NCBI GenBank assembly: GCA_018333525.1
Contig: JAGXTF010000003.1
Location: 1 to 64,000, forward strand
Direction of reading: 5' to 3'
Origin: Bacteroidota bacterium
GTDB taxonomy: Bacteria > Bacteroidota > Bacteroidia > NS11-12g > UBA955
Length of the DNA stretch: 64,000 nt
Positions 35,767 through 42,677 of this stretch are shown piece by piece. The position numbers and the translations under genes were made by a program. Within the stretch, counting starts at the first letter, position 1; each line of letters opens with the position of its first letter. The notes under the pieces are model-generated. The model ran no database searches. It saw nothing but the letters and a program-made list of their open reading frames with translations, and was not told where the DNA came from.

Positions 35767-36708
35767 ATGCGCACGCGCATTACAGAATTATTTCAAATAA
35801 AATATCCAGTTGTACAGGCCGGAATGATCTGGTGCAGTGGATGGGAACTTGCCTCTGCTGTAAGCAATGCCGGCGGATTGGGACTGATTGGAAGCGGTAG
35901 TATGTATCCCGACATTTTGAGGGAACAAATTCGCAAATGCAAAGCAGCTACCGATAAGCCTTTTGGCGTAAATGTGCCTCTTTTTTATCCGGATATTGAC
36001 AAACACATGGCCATTATTGCGGAGGAAGAAGTGAAAATAGTTTTCACCAGTGCCGGCAATCCGCTTACCTGGACAAAGTGGTTGCAGGAAAAAGGAATCA
36101 CGGTCGTTCAGGTTATCAGCAATTTAAAGTTTGCCAAAAAATCTGAAGATGCCGGTGTGGATGCATTGGTAGCAGAAGGTTTTGAGGCAGGTGGACATAA
36201 TGGAAGAGAAGAAACAACAACCATGTGTTTGATTCCGATGATCAGGGATGCTGTGCAATTGCCGTTGATTGCTGCCGGAGGTATAGGAGACGGAAGGGCT
36301 ATGGCTGCAGCATTTTGTTTGGGAGCAGAAGGAGTGCAGGTGGGAAGCAGATTCGCCGCTACTTTAGAAAGCAGTGCCCATCAAAATTTTAAAAATGCAA
36401 TTGTAGATGCCGGCGATGGTGCAACAGAACTAACCTTGAAAGAATTAACCCCGGTTCGCTTAATAAAAAATCACTTTTATCAAGAAGTTCAGGACGCATA
36501 TAAACACCATGCCGACAGAGATGCGTTGTCTGAATTGCTCGGACACGGACGCTCCAAAAAAGGAATGTTTTTAGGCGATTTGGAAGAAGGCGAGCTTGAA
36601 ATAGGTCAGGTGAGTGCGCTTATTCACGATATTAAACCAGCCGCAGAAATACTGCATGAAATTGTAGATGGTTTTGAAAAAACCATGCAAAAACTACGTC
36701 AGATGTAA
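35767..36708 (+). CDS. Nitronate monooxygenase / 2-nitropropane dioxygenase-like flavoprotein
   Basis: This 313-residue FMN TIM-barrel starts at MRTRITELFQIKYPVVQAGM; the frame is open 11 codons further but a promoter box lies inside that stretch. Motifs are PVVQAGMIWCSGWELASAVSNAGGLGLIG (N-terminal FMN region), EGFEAGGHNGREE (about 155) and LIAAGGIGDGRAMAAAFCLGAEGVQVGSRF (about 185-214). The family includes NMO and the enoyl reductase FabK. GHNGREE favours the NMO class. The physiological substrate is unknown. Confidence 0.85.
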   Translation: MRTRITELFQIKYPVVQAGMIWCSGWELASAVSNAGGLGLIGSGSMYPDILREQIRKCKAATDKPFGVNVPLFYPDIDKHMAIIAEEEVKIVFTSAGNPLTWTKWLQEKGITVVQVISNLKFAKKSEDAGVDALVAEGFEAGGHNGREETTTMCLIPMIRDAVQLPLIAAGGIGDGRAMAAAFCLGAEGVQVGSRFAATLESSAHQNFKNAIVDAGDGATELTLKELTPVRLIKNHFYQEVQDAYKHHADRDALSELLGHGRSKKGMFLGDLEEGELEIGQVSALIHDIKPAAEILHEIVDGFEKTMQKLRQM

Positions 36709-36891
36709 TATGTTATTCTGCTGAAAGTAACCGACGAAGAAAATTACATGTACAAAAATACCATCGCCACGAATTTCACGAATAAAGACACAGATCTTCG
36801 TCAATTATCTACCGGTTCCGTTGTCGGTTTACGCTTTCAGCAACTTTGGTTTTCCGTGAATATGTTATTCTGCTGAAAGTAACCGACAACG
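36709..36891. repeat. Direct and inverted copies of a 27-bp repeat in an intergenic gap
   Basis: The gap 36709-37031 (323 bp) has two identical 27-bp copies at 36709-36735 and 36861-36887 (TATGTTATTCTGCTGAAAGT and on). A partly complementary copy lies at about 36819-36844, with CGTTGTCGG at 36819-36827 pairing with CCGACAACG at 36883-36891. Copy 1 starts right after the stop of the flavoprotein gene. The stretch also holds CACGAATTTCACGAAT. No gene is seen. Confidence 0.8.
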
Positions 36892-37031
36892 ACGATTACT
36901 CATATAACCTTATCCATACACGTGCGACAAGTCAGGACTTGTCGCTACTGACAACGAACCCTGTATTCTCGGTTACTCCCACTCTGAGCAACTAATAAGA
37001 ACATTTACTACATTCGCAGCTACCCAAATTC

Positions 37032-38312
37032 ATGGTATCACAGATCATATTCGCAGTTTTACTCGGCATTTCCATTTGGCTCTTTGCCAAAAAAGTAAAT
37101 TTTATCCGAAGAAATATTCTTCTGGGTCGCGATGAAAAACTAAATGATAACCCTGGAAAACGTTGGAAACAAATGGCACTGGTTGCCCTCGGCCAAAGCA
37201 AAATGGTGGTGCGCCCCATACCCGGATTGCTGCACATTTTTGTATACGCAGGATTTATTTTGATCAACATAGAAATTCTGGAAATTATCATCGATGGAAT
37301 CGTAGGAACCCATCGCATTTTGATGGCGCCTTTCGGACAATTATACAACTGGGCAATTGGTTTTTTTGAAATTTTGGCAGTATTGGTTTTGCTTTCATGT
37401 GCCATATTTTTATACCGCAGAAATGTATTAAAAATTGGAAGATTTAAACACAAGGATTTAACCGGCTGGCCCTGGCTGGACGCAAATGCAATTTTAATTA
37501 CGGAAATTGTTTTGATGGCTGCATTGCTGGTAATGAATGCATTTGACGAAAAATTGCAAACCGGTATCACCACTATGCCCATAAGTTCCTGGCTGGCTCC
37601 TGATTTTACAGGTGAATCTGCTTCTTTTCATTACATAGAAAGAACTGCATGGTGGGCACATATTATTGGGGTGCTCGCATTTTTGAATTATGTGCCGTAC
37701 AGCAAACACTGGCATATTATTATGAGTTTTCCAAATGTGTGGTACACCCCGTTAAAACCCAAAGGATCATTTACCAATATGGCGAGCGTAACCACAGAGG
37801 TACAACTGATGATGGATCCAACGGCACAACCACCGGAAGGATATGTTGCACCTGCGGGTTTTGGTGCAAGGGATGTAAAAGATTTAAGCTGGAAAAATCT
37901 GATGGATGCATATTCCTGCACAGAGTGCGGTCGCTGTACCAGTGTATGTCCGGCTAATATCACCGGCAAGCTTTTGTCGCCGCGAAAAATAATGATGGCA
38001 ACGCGCGACAGGTTGGAAGAATATGGTGAAAATTTGGATGAAAAGGGTGCAGATTTTAGTGATGAAAAAGATTTGCATTCTTACATTTCTGCAGAAGAAT
38101 TATGGGCTTGTACCACATGCAACGCCTGCGCAGAAGCTTGTCCGGTAAACATCAATCCGGTAGATATTATTTTTCAAATGCGTCAATATTTGGTGATGGA
38201 AAAAAGTGCAGCTCCTGCTGAATTAAATAATATGTTTACAAACCTGGAAAACAATGGTGCTCCCTGGCAGTTTTCACCTGCTGACAGAGCGAATTGGACA
38301 GAAACAAAATGA
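37032..38312 (+). CDS. Membrane (Fe-S)-binding oxidoreductase subunit (NarI-like + two 4Fe-4S)
   Basis: This 426-residue protein has about five N-terminal membrane segments (roughly residues 1-230, NarI/heterodisulfide-reductase gamma-like, with several His such as in PGLLHIF and AWWAHIIGV). A cytoplasmic domain follows with two 4Fe-4S motifs: CTECGRCTSVCP (about 297) and CTTCNACAEACP (about 358). In related Bacteroidota it usually precedes a CCG-domain (Fe-S) protein. Here the next gene is on the other strand and no such partner is visible. Likely role: electron transfer between the quinone pool and a soluble partner. Confidence 0.85.
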   Translation: MVSQIIFAVLLGISIWLFAKKVNFIRRNILLGRDEKLNDNPGKRWKQMALVALGQSKMVVRPIPGLLHIFVYAGFILINIEILEIIIDGIVGTHRILMAPFGQLYNWAIGFFEILAVLVLLSCAIFLYRRNVLKIGRFKHKDLTGWPWLDANAILITEIVLMAALLVMNAFDEKLQTGITTMPISSWLAPDFTGESASFHYIERTAWWAHIIGVLAFLNYVPYSKHWHIIMSFPNVWYTPLKPKGSFTNMASVTTEVQLMMDPTAQPPEGYVAPAGFGARDVKDLSWKNLMDAYSCTECGRCTSVCPANITGKLLSPRKIMMATRDRLEEYGENLDEKGADFSDEKDLHSYISAEELWACTTCNACAEACPVNINPVDIIFQMRQYLVMEKSAAPAELNNMFTNLENNGAPWQFSPADRANWTETK

Positions 38313-38354
38313 TATATTATTTCCGACTAAAATTTAAATTTACAAGGATTAAAT

Positions 38355-39038
38355 TTATTTCGAAACCACAGATACTTCCTTTTTCCAGGTAGTATACCAA
38401 TGTAGAAATTCTTTCCACCCGGTTTTACTGTTCGTTTGATTTGCCGCATAAACCTTGTGTTGAAACATCAACGCCTGTTCCGGAGATAAAATAAAAGTTC
38501 GCTTTGATTTGCCGTAAATACCGGGAACAACAATCCACTGGTCATTCACCCAAAGTATAGTGTGTGCAACATATTGTGTTTTTTCCTTGTTGTATAAATA
38601 AACATGCAAATGATTTTCAACTTTGCTGCGTTTTACAAAAAGTTTGTTATTCATTTCAGGGCTGCTGAACATGCTCTGTGAAATAGGAGTGAATATGGCA
38701 GCCTGAATTTTAAAGGATTCGTTTTCATCAATTTTACCATCGAGTCCATGTTTTTGCATGTTGCGCACATTCTCTGGTTTTATTGAAATGATATAATCCA
38801 CTTTGGAGGAATCAATACCATTTTCGAGCGTGAAATGGTCCCCCGCGTGCACTACGGTAAATGCCTCACCTGTAGAATCAACACGTATTCCGAGCCGCGC
38901 AAATGTGCCTTTAAAATAATCGGCAAGCTCTTTCTTATCCAACAAAATTTGCCAGGCCTGCATAGACGGAGATTGCGCATAAGTGGATGTGATGCGCGAT
39001 AAAATGATAACAGTAAGAAAAATTATTCCCTTTTGCAT
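38355..39038 (-). CDS. Secreted protein of unknown function
   Basis: 227 residues with an N-terminal signal peptide (about 1-21, cleaving near YAQ-SPS), thus periplasmic or secreted. The mature part is mixed alpha/beta (FARLGIRVDSTGEAFTVVHAGDHF, then VDYIISIKPENVRNM and KSKRTFILSPEQALMF). I do not recognise the family; the FTVVHAGDHF/DYIISI pattern faintly recalls an SCP2-like fold. It is convergent with the Fe-S gene, and the 42-bp gap contains an AAATTTAAATTT palindrome. Confidence 0.6.
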   Translation of the reverse strand: MQKGIIFLTVIILSRITSTYAQSPSMQAWQILLDKKELADYFKGTFARLGIRVDSTGEAFTVVHAGDHFTLENGIDSSKVDYIISIKPENVRNMQKHGLDGKIDENESFKIQAAIFTPISQSMFSSPEMNNKLFVKRSKVENHLHVYLYNKEKTQYVAHTILWVNDQWIVVPGIYGKSKRTFILSPEQALMFQHKVYAANQTNSKTGWKEFLHWYTTWKKEVSVVSK

Positions 39039-39257
39039 CTAACAAAAATAGTAAATAATATTCGCTATTACCATCTCATATTCTGCACGTTACACGCAAA
39101 TTTCTAAACAATGAATTCTTCAATATGTGTTGTTGAATTACAATGATTTTCTAAAAATTATTTTCTAAAAAATTGATGCAATTAAAATGGTTTCATTTTT
39201 ATATGGTTTCAAGTTATTCCACTCATTATTGTGCATGATATTTGATGCATATTTAAT

Positions 39258-39587
39258 ATGATAATAGCTATCGCAGGACCATATAGCGCAGAAACTGCTG
39301 AACTTAGACAACATAATTTTGATGTTTTAAATGCAGTCGCAGCTCGTCTGCTTCTTAAAGGACATGTTCCCGTTATAGGTGTAAATGCCGCCATACCAGT
39401 GGTAGATAAAGCATTGCCAAAAGAGCGAAGAAAGGCAATTATGGATATTTCCCTGGCAGTAGTTTCTTGTTGTGATGCATTGTTGCTTGTGGCCGAAAGT
39501 CCCGGTGCTCTGGAAGAAATGGAATTGGTTAAAGCCCAGGGAAAACCCATTTATTTTTCAGAAAGCGAAATTCCGAAATATGAATAG
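39258..39587 (+). CDS. DUF4406/nucleoside 2-deoxyribosyltransferase-like protein
   Basis: This 109-residue small Rossmann-like protein has GPYSAETAELRQHN (about 7-20), a mid-protein SCCDALLLVAESPGALEEMELVKAQGKPIYF (about 67-98) and a conserved Glu after the SPGA turn, as in the nucleoside 2-deoxyribosyltransferase superfamily and DUF4406. The ligand is probably a nucleotide or nucleotide-sugar; the actual reaction is unknown. The preceding gap 39039-39257 is AT-rich with no recognisable feature. Confidence 0.7.
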   Translation: MIIAIAGPYSAETAELRQHNFDVLNAVAARLLLKGHVPVIGVNAAIPVVDKALPKERRKAIMDISLAVVSCCDALLLVAESPGALEEMELVKAQGKPIYFSESEIPKYE

Positions 39588-39598
39588 CCGATTATAAA

Positions 39599-39629
39599 TT
39601 GGCATGTTTTGCCGCATTCCCTACTTTTG
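39599..39629 (+). promoter_or_regulatory. Bacteroidota promoter (TTG-N20-TACTTTTG) for the WbpD-like gene
   Basis: TTG at 39599-39601 and TACTTTTG at 39622-39629 fit the TTG/TAnnTTTG consensus. The -7 box lies within the open frame upstream of the chosen ATG (39650), which argues against the longer start at 39599. Confidence 0.55.
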
Positions 39630-39649
39630 CCAAAATCCGAATGCAAACC

Positions 39650-40225
39650 ATGGCAGAATTTTTTGCGCACGAAACCGCTGTAATAGATGAGGGCTGCGTA
39701 ATAGGAAAAGGAACCAAGATCTGGCATTTCAGCCATATCATGACTGGGGCCACTGTTGGAAACGCCTGTAATATTGGCCAAAACGTGGTAATCAGCCCGG
39801 GCGTTATTTTGGGCAACAATGTGAAGGTGCAGAATAACGTGAGTATTTACACCGGAGTTACTTGCGATGATGATGTATTTCTCGGTCCGAGTTGTGTTTT
39901 TACAAATGTTACCAACCCAAGAAGTGCCGTAAACCGCAAGGAACAATATGCCAAAACACATGTAGGTACAGGTGCCAGTATTGGCGCAAATGCCACTATA
40001 GTCTGCGGACATGATATTGGAAAATTTGCCTTTATCGGCGCAGGTGCCGTGGTAACCAAAAATGTTCCGGATTATGCTCTTTTTGTCGGCAATCCGGCCA
40101 TACAAATCGGTTGGATGAGCGAATTCGGTCATCGTTTGAAATTTGATGAAAATGGAATTGCCGTGTGTTTGGAAAGCGGAGATAAATATTTATTCGAGTC
40201 TGGCGAAGTGAAAAAAATCTCTTGA
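39650..40225 (+). CDS. WbpD/WlbB-like UDP-2-acetamido-3-amino-glucuronate N-acetyltransferase
   Basis: This 191-residue left-handed beta-helix acetyltransferase has IGKGTKIWHFSHIM (about 17-30), NIGQNVVISPGVILGNNVKVQNNVSIYTGV, FTNVTNPRSAVNRKEQY and GASIGANATIVCG, all strongly WbpD-like. WbpD acetylates the 3-amino group of a UDP-glucuronate derivative for O-antigen. The start is set at MAEFFAHETAV (39650; MQTM at 39641 is possible) because a promoter box occupies the upstream frame. The gene overlaps galE by TTGA. It lies outside the main glycan locus, and the other Wbp pathway genes are not in the window. Confidence 0.87.
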   Translation: MAEFFAHETAVIDEGCVIGKGTKIWHFSHIMTGATVGNACNIGQNVVISPGVILGNNVKVQNNVSIYTGVTCDDDVFLGPSCVFTNVTNPRSAVNRKEQYAKTHVGTGASIGANATIVCGHDIGKFAFIGAGAVVTKNVPDYALFVGNPAIQIGWMSEFGHRLKFDENGIAVCLESGDKYLFESGEVKKIS

Positions 40226-41253
40226 ATAAAAAAGATATTCTGGTTACCGGCGGGTTGGGGTTTATTGGGTCTCATACTGCAGTAAGTCTCCATGAAGCGG
40301 GCTACAGGCCGATATTGCTGGACAATCTCAGCAACAGTGAGCTTTCTGTATTGGAGGGAATAGAAAAAATTACCGGTGTTGCTCCTGTTTTTTTTAAAGG
40401 AGATGTAAATGATCCATCTGTTTTGAATGGAATTTTTGAACAATTTCACATACTTGCTGTAATACATTTTGCAGCATACAAAGCGGTTGGTGAAAGCGTA
40501 GAAAAGCCATTGGAATATTACCACAACAATGTGGGCGGAATGATAAACCTGCTTAAAGTGATGAAAAAGCAGGGCGTTTCCAACATGGTATTTTCTTCCA
40601 GTTGCACAGTATATGGTGAACCTGAAGTTATTCCGGTTACTGAAAATGAACCTGTGAAAGACGCTACCAGCCCATATGGGGCATCCAAACAAATGTGCGA
40701 AACCATATTGAAAGATGTGCATTGGTGCCATACCCAATGTCTGCGTTATTTTAATCCGGTAGGGGCGCATGAGTCCGGATTTATTGGTGAATTACCAATC
40801 GGAATCCCAAATAATCTGGTACCCTACATCACCCAAACTGCTGCAGGAATTCGTGAAAAATTAACTGTTCACGGAAATGATTATCCTACGGCAGATGGAA
40901 CCTGCATTCGGGATTATATTCATGTAATGGATCTTGCAGATGCCCATGTTGCCGCCTTATCCAGGCTATTAGAATCCAAAGAGGAAAGTTATTTTGAAAC
41001 CTTTAACCTGGGCACCGGAAATGGTTCCAGTGTGATGGAGGTAGTGGAAGCTTTTGAAAAAGCGACCGGAATTAAAATCCCAACCACGATCGGACCCAGA
41101 CGCGCAGGAGATGTGGTGCGTGTTTGGGCAGATACAACAAAGGTTAATCGCATACTTCAATGGAAGACGAAACGGAATCTTCAGGCTATGATGGCCGATG
41201 CCTGGCGATGGCAGTTGGGCCTTGACAAGAGCAAAATCAAGCTGGGTTCGTGA
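40222..41253 (+). CDS. galE: UDP-glucose 4-epimerase
   Basis: This 343-residue SDR enzyme interconverts UDP-glucose and UDP-galactose (or their N-acetyl forms) using bound NAD. Visible are GGLGFIGSH (10-18), HFAAYKAVGESVEKPLEYYHNN (about 80-101), SSSCTVYG (about 122) and catalytic YGASK (about 150), with RYFNPVGAHESG. The TTG start overlaps the stop of the acetyltransferase (TTGA, 40222-40225). It supplies sugar precursors for surface glycans. Confidence 0.94.
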   Translation: MNKKDILVTGGLGFIGSHTAVSLHEAGYRPILLDNLSNSELSVLEGIEKITGVAPVFFKGDVNDPSVLNGIFEQFHILAVIHFAAYKAVGESVEKPLEYYHNNVGGMINLLKVMKKQGVSNMVFSSSCTVYGEPEVIPVTENEPVKDATSPYGASKQMCETILKDVHWCHTQCLRYFNPVGAHESGFIGELPIGIPNNLVPYITQTAAGIREKLTVHGNDYPTADGTCIRDYIHVMDLADAHVAALSRLLESKEESYFETFNLGTGNGSSVMEVVEAFEKATGIKIPTTIGPRRAGDVVRVWADTTKVNRILQWKTKRNLQAMMADAWRWQLGLDKSKIKLGS

Positions 41254-41390
41254 TTATGCACCCCATGTGGATATGCTTATCACTCTTTGTGGATTATAAA
41301 AATATTTTCGGTCGAAAATCAAATCCCATCAAGGGGTTTTGAGGCTTTTAGGGAATTCCGTTTTCACATTTATCCACATAGATTTCCACA
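41254..41390. other. Cluster of DnaA-box-like 9-mers (candidate origin or DnaA-regulated site)
   Basis: Within 137 intergenic bases are TTATGCACC (41254-41262), TGTGGATAT (41266-41274), TGTGGATTA (41288-41296), a perfect TTATCCACA (41370-41378) and ATTTCCACA (41382-41390). Four of the five are within one mismatch of TTATNCACA on one strand or the other; the last has two. An AT-rich stretch (ATTATAAAAATATTTT, from 41293) sits between them. It could be oriC, or a DnaA-controlled promoter for the tetR-type gene. dnaA itself is not in the window. Confidence 0.45.
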
Positions 41391-41407
41391 TAAAACAAAC
41401 CGGTTGG

Positions 41408-41415
41408 TATATTTG
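41408..41415 (+). promoter_or_regulatory. Bacteroidota -7 box (TATATTTG) five bases before tetR-type ATG
   Basis: TATATTTG matches TAnnTTTG and ends 5 nt before the ATG at 41421, implying a leaderless or nearly leaderless transcript. It lies just right of the DnaA-box cluster. Confidence 0.5.
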
Positions 41416-41420
41416 CCGGA

Positions 41421-42059
41421 ATGACCAAGGCCACCCGCTCCAAAATACTTCAAAAATGCTACGAGGCAATTTGCGAACATGGGTTCAATACCCTGAGAAC
41501 AGACAAGGAAATTCAGAGGTTAAAAATAACGAAGGGGGCTTTTTACCACTATTTTCCGAGCAAATTTGATTTGGGGTATGCGGTGGTAGACGAGGTGCTT
41601 ATGCCCATGTACCTGGAGAAATGGTCCTCTTTGGAAAACATCTCACATGGCATTGCCAGTGCGTTGTACACTATTGTGGAGCGCGAAAAAGTGAATGCCA
41701 CTGAAATAACAGTTGCCAGAGGGGATGTGTTATTTAACCTGATGTTGGAGATGAGCCATGAGGATGAATTGTTTCGGGAAAAGCTGGAAGCTGTTTTGGA
41801 AGCACAGGTGAAAATCCTGCAAAAGGCCATACTGGCTGGCAAAGCGGTTGGAGAAATGAAACCTAATATAGACGCACGCAGCATGGCTTATGGTATTATT
41901 GGGCATTTACAAGGCTGTTATGCGGTAGCAAAAACCAGAAGAAGTAGGGATGTATTTACATTAATGGTGAATACCCTTCAAAAAGAATTGAAAGAGCTGT
42001 TGTTGTCAGATGCATTGCCAATGGGCACTGCCAGCAGATCTGCGGTTTCTGCAGTTTAA
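41421..42059 (+). CDS. TetR/AcrR-family transcriptional regulator
   Basis: A 212-residue protein. The N-terminal TetR helix-turn-helix is visible as TRSKILQKCYEAICEHGFNTLRTDKEIQRLKITKGAFYHYFPSKFDLGYAVVDEV (about 4-58). The ligand-binding domain is unassigned, but the C-terminal region has the TetR_C-like pattern FREKLEAVLEAQVKILQKAIL. The target is unknown; divergent or adjacent targets are not obvious, as galE ends upstream. Confidence 0.88.
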   Translation: MTKATRSKILQKCYEAICEHGFNTLRTDKEIQRLKITKGAFYHYFPSKFDLGYAVVDEVLMPMYLEKWSSLENISHGIASALYTIVEREKVNATEITVARGDVLFNLMLEMSHEDELFREKLEAVLEAQVKILQKAILAGKAVGEMKPNIDARSMAYGIIGHLQGCYAVAKTRRSRDVFTLMVNTLQKELKELLLSDALPMGTASRSAVSAV

Positions 42060-42077
42060 TATCCTTTTGAATCGGGC

Positions 42078-42236
42078 TTAAACCCAATCCATGGCCATTA
42101 CCAGGCCACCGAATAAAAATGGCAAACTAAGCCATACACCTTGCGGCAGAAATACTGTAAATAATGTAAAGGCAATAGCGCCGGTGATGCACATGGTCCA
42201 ATAAAGTCCGGTTTTGCGTTTTTTTACTTCGGTCAT
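42078..42236 (-). CDS. Small two-helix membrane protein (52 aa)
   Basis: A short frame MTEVKKRKTGLYWTMCITG... ends in FLFGGLVMAMDWV. A positively charged N-terminus is followed by two hydrophobic segments (about 11-28 and 34-50) separated by PQG. Codons are ordinary for the genome and the frame fits neatly between tetR and the next small gene. The function is unknown. It is leftward and convergent with the tetR-type gene. Confidence 0.55.
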   Translation of the reverse strand: MTEVKKRKTGLYWTMCITGAIAFTLFTVFLPQGVWLSLPFLFGGLVMAMDWV

Positions 42237-42364
42237 TTTGATGAATTCGGTGGCGAAAATAATATGTAACGGATAATTATTTCAAGTAGCCCCTCGTGAA
42301 TTCTCCACTCCTTATGAGCATTAAATAACTCCGGCTTGCGAAACCGAAGCAATTGTTTATGTGC

Positions 42365-42372
42365 TAACTTTG
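42365..42372 (+). promoter_or_regulatory. Bacteroidota -7 box (TAACTTTG) for a small gene
   Basis: TAACTTTG fits TAnnTTTG, 22 nt before the ATG at 42395. The -33 element was not found at the usual distance. Confidence 0.45.
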
Positions 42373-42394
42373 TTAGAAGCATCCAATCCCTAAA

Positions 42395-42550
42395 ATGGCA
42401 ACAGAAATTTTGAGCTGTCAAACCCATTACTGGCCGGCATTTGCGGCTACATCGGAAATGCTGTATTTCAAAAAAAAGGACAAAAAGAAAAAGTGCTGCA
42501 AGAAATACAAAGACGGAAAACGATGTAAGGATTGCCCAAAAAAGAAGTAA
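42395..42550 (+). CDS. Small Lys/Cys-rich protein (51 aa)
   Basis: The frame MATEILSCQTHYWPAFAATS... ends with a basic cysteine cluster CCKKYKDGKRCKDCPKKK: three single or paired Cys sites (CC, C, C) within the last 18 residues. Such a tail could bind zinc or nucleic acid. It has a promoter box 22 nt upstream and stops at TAA 42548-42550. I recall similar short CCKKY..GK.C..CP proteins in Bacteroidota but cannot name a family. The remaining 42551-42677 is non-coding and holds CTTGTGGCTTG-type repeat units. Confidence 0.6.
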   Translation: MATEILSCQTHYWPAFAATSEMLYFKKKDKKKKCCKKYKDGKRCKDCPKKK

Positions 42551-42677
42551 GGTGGCTAGAATAGCCGGAATAGCAAGAGGCTGCGAAATATAGAGTTTGG
42601 GGAATAAGCCAACAGCAGTCAGAAACCAGTGGCCGGCAGCCTGCCTTCCAGCTTGTGGCTTGAAGCGTGCGGCCTCT

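Noticed and set aside
42233-42427. 64-codon leftward frame
   Set aside because: It overlaps the 51-aa Cys/Lys-rich gene on the opposite strand and has no recognisable features; treated as a shadow.
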